A stretch of DNA of 64,000 nt, taken from contig CAWAHD010000001.1 in NCBI GenBank assembly GCA_963781785.1, positions 372,001 to 436,000 of the forward strand. The letters are read 5' to 3'. Made by a program: the position numbers and the translations under genes. Within the stretch, counting starts at the first letter, position 1. Each line of letters opens with the position of its first letter. The notes under the pieces are model-generated. The model worked only from the letters and a program-made list of their open reading frames with translations, had not been told where the DNA came from and did not search any database. Positions 52,534-59,154 of the stretch are shown here, piece after piece. This DNA is from CAWAHD01 sp963781785 (lineage in GTDB: Bacteria; Planctomycetota; Planctomycetia; Isosphaerales; Isosphaeraceae).

Positions 52534-53138
52534 GACTGGCTTGCCCCGGGGAGACGAAAGGCGGTCGGGATCAGTTTTCGGAATTTCACGGCAGCCCGGA
52601 TGGATCGCTTGTTGGCGGTGTTTTCCGTGAGACCAAGGATCGCACCGATCTCGGCGAAGCTCAGACCGTCGAAATAGCGGAAGGTGAGGATCTCGCGGTC
52701 GGTGGGGTCCAGTTTCTCGAGGGCTGCGCGAACGACCTCGCAGCGCTCCGCCCGGGAAGCGGCCGTGGTGGGACCGGTTTGGGAATCGACCAGGTATTCG
52801 GCCAGCGGTGCCGCGGATCCCTCCGCCCAGCCAACTTCCCGATCCACGTCGCGCTGCGGTCCCATCGCTCCGCGGATCAGTTCCCTGAGCCGGTCGAGCA
52901 CCTGGGCGTAGATCCAGGCATCAATGTCCTTCGGCTGGGGAGAAAGCGATTGCCAGCGCGGCCGAGCGCGAACGAACGCATCCTGAACGACCCCCTCTGG
53001 GTCGATCCGGGCGGCCATCTTGGAGCTGACCCGCCGCAGGATCATCGCCACCAATCGTGGCCGCAACCGATCGAACGCTGCGGCGAGGATTGCGTCCCCC
53101 GTCAACGAAGAAAGTGTCGTCTTCGAATCCCCAGGCAT
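52530..53138 (-). CDS. ECF-type RNA polymerase sigma factor
   Basis: 202 residues from ATG 53138 (GAGGGG 6 bases upstream; a TTG start at 53156 is less likely). Region 2 is seen as RIDPEGVVQDAFVRARPRW and WIYAQVLDRLRELI. Region 4 is DPTDREILTFRYFDGLSFAE followed by IGAILGLTENTANKRSIRA, the helix-turn-helix that reads the -35 box. The gene is intact and overlaps the kinase-WD40 gene by four bases. In planctomycetes, ECF factors encoded with a Ser/Thr kinase are thought to be controlled by phosphorylation rather than by a separate anti-sigma factor. No anti-sigma gene is present here, in line with that. Confidence 0.88.
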   Translation of the reverse strand: MPGDSKTTLSSLTGDAILAAAFDRLRPRLVAMILRRVSSKMAARIDPEGVVQDAFVRARPRWQSLSPQPKDIDAWIYAQVLDRLRELIRGAMGPQRDVDREVGWAEGSAAPLAEYLVDSQTGPTTAASRAERCEVVRAALEKLDPTDREILTFRYFDGLSFAEIGAILGLTENTANKRSIRAAVKFRKLIPTAFRLPGASQS

Positions 53139-53292
53139 CGAGCGCCCCTCGGCCAAGGGTGGTCACCGAGCACCGTCCAGGGATTATCCCGCATGCATCG
53201 CGCGAAAACTGACAAGAAAATCAGATTTTTGGAGACTCCGCGCGGAACACCACCGCGCGGGCCCTCAATCGCCGGCATCTGGCGTCACACCG

Positions 53293-53445
53293 ATGACCGA
53301 AGAGGAGCTCAAGCGGCAGTTGGTGAAATCCGGGCTTATGTCCAGCTTGCCCACACCTTCCGATCGCGCGTCCCGACCAGTTTTCCAGCCGATGACCATC
53401 GAGGGGTAACCCCTCTCGGAGACCATCATCGGCGAGTGGCGCTGA
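53293..53445 (+). pseudogene. Antitoxin-like small protein with an in-frame nonsense codon
   Basis: Reads MTEEELKRQLVKSGLMSSLP, then RPVFQPMTIEG, a TAA stop (53407-53409), and in the same frame PLSETIIGEWR before TGA (53443-53445). The pattern M-T-E-E-L-K...(I)EG(E/K)PLSE.II.ERR is one I know from small antitoxin-like proteins of about 50 residues encoded before PIN-type toxins. The stop replaces an expected Glu codon (GAA to TAA), so this looks like a point nonsense change, not an indel. The insertion sequence lies 154 bases downstream. Confidence 0.5.
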
Positions 53446-53592
53446 TATGGCCGCTTTCACTGAGTCGGCTGACGTTCATCTCGACGGCGCGATCAGGGAA
53501 CGTCGATTCGGCTCGCCCCGCGGAAGTCGTCGATCGCTATCAGCTTTTCCAGCAACTGCTCCGCAACCATCTCGGCATAAAGACGATCTGTC

Positions 53593-53599
53593 CTTTAGA
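53593..53599. repeat. Left target-site duplication of the insertion sequence
   Basis: CTTTAGA, immediately before the left inverted repeat; an identical copy follows the right end at 55077. Confidence 0.88.
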
Positions 53600-55076
53600 C
53601 TGTACTTTCCGCGATTGAGTGTACTCTCAAGCCGCGAGGGCAAGTAGCCGCTCGGCGACGGCTCGAATTTCTTCCTCGGTGACCCCCGGTCGGAGAACCC
53701 CGTGAATTTCGTCAGCCAGCAATTCGCGACGCCAGGCCCGACGCTTGTCGGCGTGGCTCGGGCGGCGGTTCGGATCATCCCAGGGTGACGCCTGGCGGTC
53801 CACTAACTCGCCTTCGTCCCGGGCCCAAGCCCAAGCCTCGGTCATCGTGAACGTCCAGAGGCAGATGTGGAATGCACCGATGCTTGCCCACACGAACCGC
53901 ACCTGCTGCTGGCCGGCTCCGACGATCTCCTTGCAATCGCGGAACGTGGTCTCCAGGGCGAACCGATCGGCGACCGTCGCCAGGATCTCAGCCACAGTCG
54001 CATTCGGGTCGGTGCAGAAGAAGGCCACCCACCCATCGGGCTCGTCAACCAGCACGACACGGATGAGGCCGCCCACCGGCCGCCAGGTGGCCACGAACGT
54101 CTTGTACCGCTTCTTCGCCGGCTTGCCGTAGAGCTCGAAGACCTCGGTCGTCCAGCCGCGACGCTGCCCGGCTCGCTTGGCCAGCGCGATGCGGTTCTCC
54201 CCATAGATCCGCGGCCTGCCCCGCCGCTTGGCCACGCGGGGCCCCGGCACCGTCCACAGCGCCGCGTCCTTGCGCAGGCGGCTCACAACCGTCATCCCCA
54301 GCGACATCGCCGGCTTCAGGAACGGGGCCTTGGCGTACGCCCCGTCGACCACGACCCACAGCGGCTTGCCCAGGTATTTAAGCCAGCAATGTGCCCATCG
54401 TAGCAGCTCGACAGCCATCTCCAGCTTGGTTTGGAACTCGGGCCGATGCTGCGGGTCGATTGTGGATACGTCCTTCACTCGGACGTACATCCGAGCCAAA
54501 AGCGGCAGCGCGATGACTCCCCACAGGGGATGAACCGCCAGGAGCCCGAGCACCACCCAGATGTGGCCGTAAACATGTGGCGAACCCGCCGGACCAGGAG
54601 TCGGGTTGTGATGGGTGCCGGCTCCCTGGACGAGCGGCCCGTAGCGCGGAGTTGGCGTGTCGTCGATTGCCAGGGTGAGCCTCGCTAGGTCGGCGACCAA
54701 AGGCTCGACTACCTCGCAGACCAGGCGGGCGGCGATGTCCTTGGCCTTCTTGCCGGCGGCTGCGACCGTCGTGTAGCAGGGTCGGAATTGGGTGCTCAGG
54801 CCAGCGGCACGGATCCAACTTGTGACAGTCCTCCGCCCGCGGGCCAAGACCGCCCCAAGGAACAGCCAGGCCAGCCTGGGGACGGATCTCCGGTCGAGGA
54901 ATGCGGCGAGGCGCGAGAACCACTGGCATGCGGGCACATCCTGGTGCGAAGATGTCATAGTCGGCTCCGTCCGGTTTGATGGTTAGGTCTCGTAACCGCC
55001 ATCGTCCCGGACGGACCGGCATTCGTCTACCCGAGTGGTCTCGCGAGGTCAGCGAACAAAATCGCGGAAAGTACAG
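53600..55076 (-). mobile_element. Complete IS4/IS701-like insertion sequence (1477 bp)
   Basis: Perfect 17-bp terminal inverted repeats CTGTACTTTCCGCGATT (53600-53616) and AATCGCGGAAAGTACAG (55060-55076), flanked by a perfect 7-bp direct repeat CTTTAGA. It encodes one intact transposase on the minus strand. Perfect ends, target duplication and intact gene indicate a recent insertion. Confidence 0.93.
53627..54958 (-). CDS. DDE transposase of the insertion sequence
   Basis: 443 residues, intact, filling most of the element. The likely catalytic residues are Asp99 or Asp100 (LTLAIDDTPTPRYGP), Asp205 (WVVVDGAYAKAPF) and Glu336 (ALETTFRDCKE, comparable to the Y-R-E-K region of IS4-type enzymes). 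A long beta insert lies between the second Asp and the Glu, as in IS4/IS701 superfamily transposases. It should catalyse cut-and-paste movement of its own 1477-bp element. The stop is 27 bases inside the left end. Confidence 0.88.
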   Translation of the reverse strand: MTSSHQDVPACQWFSRLAAFLDRRSVPRLAWLFLGAVLARGRRTVTSWIRAAGLSTQFRPCYTTVAAAGKKAKDIAARLVCEVVEPLVADLARLTLAIDDTPTPRYGPLVQGAGTHHNPTPGPAGSPHVYGHIWVVLGLLAVHPLWGVIALPLLARMYVRVKDVSTIDPQHRPEFQTKLEMAVELLRWAHCWLKYLGKPLWVVVDGAYAKAPFLKPAMSLGMTVVSRLRKDAALWTVPGPRVAKRRGRPRIYGENRIALAKRAGQRRGWTTEVFELYGKPAKKRYKTFVATWRPVGGLIRVVLVDEPDGWVAFFCTDPNATVAEILATVADRFALETTFRDCKEIVGAGQQQVRFVWASIGAFHICLWTFTMTEAWAWARDEGELVDRQASPWDDPNRRPSHADKRRAWRRELLADEIHGVLRPGVTEEEIRAVAERLLALAA

Positions 55077-55083
55077 CTTTAGA
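55077..55083. repeat. Right target-site duplication of the insertion sequence
   Basis: CTTTAGA, identical to 53593-53599. Confidence 0.88.
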
Positions 55084-55473
55084 GTTAGAGTTAGATAAGG
55101 AACCCACGAAGGCAGGAGGCCAGAAGATCCGGAAGTTGGGTAACGCTCTGGCCGTTTACAGTGGTCGCTCTTCGGGTCGAGGCCCGCAGGCCATTCTCGC
55201 CGACATTCTGATTTTGCGTGCCTTGTCTGGCTGCTGCATCAGGCTGGTATCGTCCTCTTCGTTCCCTTCGTTTGCTTCTGTTCAAGGCGTATTGGCAGCG
55301 GGGCGAATCGCGGGTGCGTGGTACAGGTTGGATCTTGGAACAGAAGCGAACCAAGGAAACGAAGATTTCGTTGAGGCTTCAACTGGGCCATTTTGTCCTT
55401 GGGCGGTTCCTGCTTTCCTGCCTTCCTCATGGCGCTCGAGTGGGGGCTCCTATCCGAGAGTTGCTTCCCCACA
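55084..55473. other. Non-coding stretch with an imperfect long inverted repeat
   Basis: No supported gene. Bases about 55256-55285 (CTTCGTTCCCTTCGTTTGCT...) and 55332-55364 (CTTGGAACAGAAGCGAACCA...) are imperfect reverse complements, and the segment starting ACCCACGAAGGCAGGAGG near 55102 is loosely complementary to sequence near 55415. This has the look of degenerate purine-rich intergenic repeats that occur in many planctomycete genomes. Confidence 0.4.
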
Positions 55474-55827
55474 TTAATGTCCGCCAGAATGCCGCGCTAC
55501 CTGCGCCTGCCGACTCTTAGCCTCCCGGATCTCTCGGAGCTTGGCTTGTAGCCGCTCACGGGCGCCGTCGAGTTTGGCCTGGAGCTCCGGCGGGTTTCCT
55601 CGGGCATCGCGCGCGAGCATCTCCTCGTAATCCGCCATCACCTCATCCCGGTGTTCCTTAATGTAACGGATCGCGACTTCGACCTGGGGCGAGCTGAGCT
55701 CAAGGGTATCGGCGATCAGGTCGCGGTGCCACCCGAGCTTGTGGTAATCCAGAACGTCGTAAACGGTGATCCGTGTCCCCTCGAGTTCGGGCCCGCGCCC
55801 GCGGTCGATGATCTTGGCTTCGAGCAT
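55474..55827 (-). CDS. DUF433 protein (antitoxin-like)
   Basis: 117 residues from ATG 55827, with AGGGGTGG 5 bases upstream. The N-terminal DUF433 domain reads GPELEGTRITVYDVLDYHKL, GWHRDLIADTLELSSPQVEV and IRYIKEHRDEVMADYEEML, a winged-helix-type fold. A charged coiled coil ends the protein (RERLQAKLREIREAKSRQ). DUF433 proteins are often antitoxins of VapBC-like pairs. The usual toxin would lie downstream (lower coordinates), but there is none here, and the stretch to the left is non-coding and close to an insertion sequence. It may be an orphan antitoxin. The frame is intact. Confidence 0.75.
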   Translation of the reverse strand: MLEAKIIDRGRGPELEGTRITVYDVLDYHKLGWHRDLIADTLELSSPQVEVAIRYIKEHRDEVMADYEEMLARDARGNPPELQAKLDGARERLQAKLREIREAKSRQAQVARHSGGH

Positions 55828-56581
55828 GGTTCCACCCCTCGATTCCTTCCTGCGAAACATCCGCAACATCCGATTCTATACGCGACGCGAGCGGCGAGAA
55901 ATGAATATTAAATGGTACCGCAGAATTGGTTGGGTCAAGCGTCGGGGTTTCTAGCCCGAAGAGCCGCGCCGGCCGCCGCGTCTCATTGGACCGATCGGTC
56001 GGCCTGCCGTGAGCGCAGTCGAATGGATCAGTCAGATCGGTCGCGGCGGCCGAAGCGGACAGGACGCGCGTCGCATTCGCGGCCCGACGTGACCGAGTTC
56101 GTCGAGGAGCCCGAACCCCGCGAACACGTCGTGCCACCGGGAACTGAATCGGCTGACCGCGTCAAACAGGTGGAAGGCCCCGGATGCCGCGGGCTCCAGA
56201 CGCGAGTTGATCAGCACCACCTGGCCGTTACCAGCCAATCTGCGATCGATTTACTGTCACAAAACAATATTTTGGATAATTCGTTAAATGCCCATCCGCG
56301 AATCGTTAGTGGCGGGTCTTGTCCGCGCGGGACTGCGATTTAGTGGCCGCAATTTTTCGACCTGTTGCATAATTCATGTATGGAGACGAACAGGAGAAGC
56401 ATCGGTTTTCGGTCACTTCGGATCTTTGAGTCCTCTCCCCCGGCACGGTGCCCGAGATGAGACGTTGTCCGGTTTGGTCGGCGGAAGCCGCTCGCGCGGG
56501 CTTGGGCGACATCGTGTCCCCCACGGGGGAATCCCTGTCCAGATGAAAAGTTGGAATTGCACCGGCCAGTTCGAGCCGCGT

Positions 56582-56722
56582 GTAGAACGGAATTCATTCC
56601 GTTTCTGCCCCACCGAACGCATCGACTCCGCGCGTCGAACGAAATTCCTTGGTGTTTCGCCCCAACGACGATCGTATTTCTCGCTCGATTGGAATGGAGA
56701 AACGGAATGAATTCCGTTCTAC
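56582..56722. repeat. Perfect 25-bp inverted repeat pair with 91-bp spacer
   Basis: GTAGAACGGAATTCATTCCG+TTTCT (56582-56606) is the exact reverse complement of 56698-56722. Each arm also contains a near-palindrome (CGGAATGAATTCCG). This resembles a REP-like or miniature inverted-repeat element; I recall similar arms scattered in related genomes, but have not checked it. Confidence 0.75.
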
Positions 56723-57064
56723 GAGAGGAACTTGGAGACCCGCCGAAAACCGGCCACCGTGTGCCACTTTCTTGCCACTCAAAAAGCATCTCGCGAACGC
56801 ACGAAAGCGCCGATCCTCCTTGCAGTTGCGCACATTGCACCCATCGGCACAGGGGAGTGCGCTATCGAAGCGACAGTTTGCCACTTTTTCGGTGGTAGGT
56901 TTTCCGTGCTCAGCCGCGAGTTGAGCGACCGGACGAAGGTCGTCAACATTTTCGATACTTCCTTGAAGTCGCGAGACTGTTCGGAGAGATTCGTAGGCGG
57001 CGGCCGTCAGTTGACGGACCGTTCTTCCGAAGACCCAGTCGTTCGTCGAAATGCCTGGGTCCAT
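56594..57064 (-). CDS. Doubtful hypothetical protein
   Basis: A 156-residue frame from ATG 57064. The first 110 residues (DWVFGRTVRQLTAAAYESLR, GSIENVDDLRPVAQLAAEHG, DGCNVRNCKEDRRFRAFARC) have protein-like composition, but the last 35 are only translation of the inverted repeat. There is no good Shine-Dalgarno sequence and no family is recognised. It may be a decayed gene whose end was replaced by the repeat element. Confidence 0.25.
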   Translation of the reverse strand: MDPGISTNDWVFGRTVRQLTAAAYESLRTVSRLQGSIENVDDLRPVAQLAAEHGKPTTEKVANCRFDSALPCADGCNVRNCKEDRRFRAFARCFLSGKKVAHGGRFSAGLQVPLVERNSFRFSIPIEREIRSSLGRNTKEFRSTRGVDAFGGAETE

Positions 57065-57130
57065 TCGTCTCCCTCAATGACGGCCGACGACCAAGAGCTG
57101 AACACGCAACAGCAAGGCGAGTAGACCCCC

Positions 57131-57880
57131 ATGAATGCTAGATTCCTTCATCGCTGCGCGATCGGTCTCGCCGGGCTCCCGGCGATTCTTGCCCTGGTGG
57201 TCATCGGCATGGCCGATGAGCCGGCCGTTGTTCCCAGAGCATTCATTGATGGGACCGGGCCCGGTTGGAGAGCCTTGGGCGCAGACGATTTTCTCACCGT
57301 CAACGGCAATCCGGATACCTGGACCTGGAAAGATGGAGGCGTGCACTGCACCGGGCTGCCGGTCGGCGTCACGCGGACGCGCAAGCTGCTGGTGAATTTT
57401 GAGCTGGTCGCGCAGTGGCGGCATCTCCGCTCCGGCGGGAACTCGGGAATCTTCGTCTGGGCCGGCGAGAAGTCGCTCGAAGGCCTCAAGCCTGGTTCGC
57501 TGCCCCGCGGCGGCATCGAAGTGCAGATCCTCGATCACGGCTACAAGGATCAGTATGAAAAACAATCCGGAAAAAAGGCTGACTGGTTCACGACCAACGG
57601 CGACGTCTTCCCTGTCGGAACCTCGAAGATGACTCCGTTCCCCCCAGTCTCGCCCGATGGCAGCCGCAGCTTCCCGACGAAGAACCTCAGCAAGGGTGTC
57701 AGTCAATGGAACCATTACTACGTCCGGTGCATCGACGGCGAGATCCGGCTCTGGGTCAACGGTGAGGAAGTCTCCGGAGGGACCGGCTGCACACCCCACG
57801 ACGGTTATCTCTGTCTCGAGTCCGAAGGGGCACCCGTGGAATTCCGGGGATTGCGGATTCGCGAGCTGCCATCGAAATGA
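57131..57880 (+). CDS. Exported DUF1080 (3-keto-disaccharide hydrolase fold) protein
   Basis: 249 residues, intact. A signal peptide (LAGLPAILALVVIGMADEP) is followed by one DUF1080 domain: FLTVNGNPDTWTWKDGGVHC, LLVNFELVAQWRHLRSGGNS, GIFVWAGEKS, RGGIEVQILDHGY, WNHYYVRCIDGEIRLWVNGE and GYLCLESEGAPVEFRGLRI, all standard strands of this concanavalin-like jelly roll. DUF1080 is very expanded in planctomycetes, and some members cleave 3-keto sugars. Here a single domain, periplasmic or extracellular, with an unknown sugar substrate. A strong inverted repeat follows the stop codon. Confidence 0.88.
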   Translation: MNARFLHRCAIGLAGLPAILALVVIGMADEPAVVPRAFIDGTGPGWRALGADDFLTVNGNPDTWTWKDGGVHCTGLPVGVTRTRKLLVNFELVAQWRHLRSGGNSGIFVWAGEKSLEGLKPGSLPRGGIEVQILDHGYKDQYEKQSGKKADWFTTNGDVFPVGTSKMTPFPPVSPDGSRSFPTKNLSKGVSQWNHYYVRCIDGEIRLWVNGEEVSGGTGCTPHDGYLCLESEGAPVEFRGLRIRELPSK

Positions 57881-57886
57881 AGGATG

Positions 57887-57963
57887 AAGGATGAAGGATG
57901 AAGGATGAATCAGAGCATGGCTGGGTCGAAGGTGGTTTTATTCATCCTTCATCCTTCATCCTT
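57887..57963. terminator. Long GGATGAA inverted repeat between DUF1080 and glpX genes
   Basis: A perfect 24-bp stem, 57887-57910 with 57940-57963, built from repeated GGATGAA/TTCATCC heptamers, loop 29 nt. It lies directly after the DUF1080 stop and 15 bases before the glpX start, with the T-containing tail TTTCCTTGAGG. Possible terminator or attenuator; also a typical low-complexity planctomycete intergenic repeat. Confidence 0.55.
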
Positions 57964-57978
57964 TCCTTGAGGTTTGTC

Positions 57979-59051
57979 ATGTCCAACGAATCAAGCGACC
58001 CGCACCGTTCCGGGGATACACTCGCTGCCGTGGCTCCGGCTGGAGCGCCGAGAACCACATCGCGGCGACTACTTCCCATGCCCGACTACAACCTGTCGCT
58101 GGACCTGGTGCGGACCACCGAGGCTGCCGCCCTGGCGGCGGCTCGCTGGGTTGGAAGAGGCGAGAAAAACGCCGCCGATCAGGCGGCTGTCGACGCGATG
58201 CGGCTGTTTTTCAACACGGTGCACATGGATGGCCTCGTCGTGATCGGCGAAGGGGAAAAAGACGAGGCGCCCATGCTCTTCAACGGCGAGCGCATCGGCA
58301 CGGGCGACCCGCCGGAGGTCGACGTCGCCGTCGACCCCATCGACGGCACCCGCCTGGTGGCGCGCGGTGAGGCCAACGCGTTGTCGGTCGTGGCGGTCGC
58401 CGAGCGCGGGTCGATGTTCAACCCTGGCCCGTGCGTGTACATGGAAAAGATCGCCACCGGCCGCGAGGCCGCTTCAGCCATTGACATCACGGCATCCATC
58501 GAGACCAATATCAAAAACATCGCCCGCGCCAAGCGGATGCTGGTCAGCGAGGTGACCATGATGATCCTCGACCGTCCTCGCCACGAGGAATTCATCGAGC
58601 GCGTCCGGAAGCTGGGCGCGCGGGTTCACCTGCTCACCGACGGCGACGTCGCCGGGGCCATCACGGCCGCCCGCCAGGGGACGGGAGTCGACCTGCTCTA
58701 CGGCATCGGCGGGACCCCGGAAGGGGTCGTCGCCGCCGCGGCTCTCAAGTGCCAGGGGGGTGCCATCCAGGGTCGCCTCCATCCGCGAAACGACGAGGAG
58801 CGGGCCGCTGCCCAGAGCACGGCTATGACCTCGATCGCGTCCTCCACACCGAAGATCTGATCCGGGGAGAAGACGTCTTCTTCGCCGCCACCGGAATCAC
58901 CGATGGATCTTTGGTACAGGGCGTCCGGTTCTCGCCCGGCTGTGCAACCACCGAGTCGATCGTGATGCGCGCACGATCGGGCACCATCCGCGTCATCCAC
59001 GGCGAGCACCGCGCGCTCAAGCTCAAGCAGATCTACGGAGAGGATGAGTGA
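57979..59051 (+). CDS. glpX: Class II fructose-1,6-bisphosphatase GlpX (frameshift near 58805)
   Basis: Start at ATG 57979 with GAGG 8 bases upstream; an internal Met (PMPDYNLSLDLVR, 58078) matches the usual family start, so about 33 residues are an extension. Motifs: GEGEKDEAPML (90-100) and the metal-binding VDPIDGTRL (118-126), typical of the lithium-sensitive phosphatase superfamily; then RPRHEEFIERVRKLGARVHL, DGDVAGAI and GIGGTPEGVVAAAALKCQGG. After a frame change near 58805 the end reads EHGYDLDRVLHTEDLIRGED, VFFAATGITDGSLVQGV and IHGEHRALKLKQIYG. It hydrolyses fructose-1,6-bisphosphate in gluconeogenesis in the cytoplasm. Confidence 0.92.
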
Positions 59052-59154
59052 AGGCGCGTCAGTAATTCCTGTTGTGACATTTCTCGAGACGATCCAGACT
59101 TCATGATAGCCCGGAGCGGTAAGTTTGACATCGAGCGAGGGCCGGGCCGCCAGC

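Larger units (their letters stand above)
53139..53599. other. Stretch between the sigma-factor gene and the insertion sequence
   Basis: It contains the presumed promoter of the leftward sigma/kinase operon and, on the plus strand, an antitoxin-like relic (separate entry). After that relic, an ATG at 53447 opens a short frame that runs into the insertion sequence; it could be the start of a disrupted partner gene, but no toxin motif is recognisable. Confidence 0.4.
55828..57130. other. Long, mostly non-coding stretch with repeats
   Basis: 1.3 kb without a confident gene. It contains a perfect 25-bp inverted repeat pair (56582-56722, separate entry) and a doubtful minus-strand frame (56594-57064, separate entry). 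A minus-strand fragment near 56090-56230 reads VVLINSRLEPAASGAFHLFD and could be a gene relic. GC content drops and rises along the stretch, suggesting a mosaic of decayed pieces. Confidence 0.4.
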
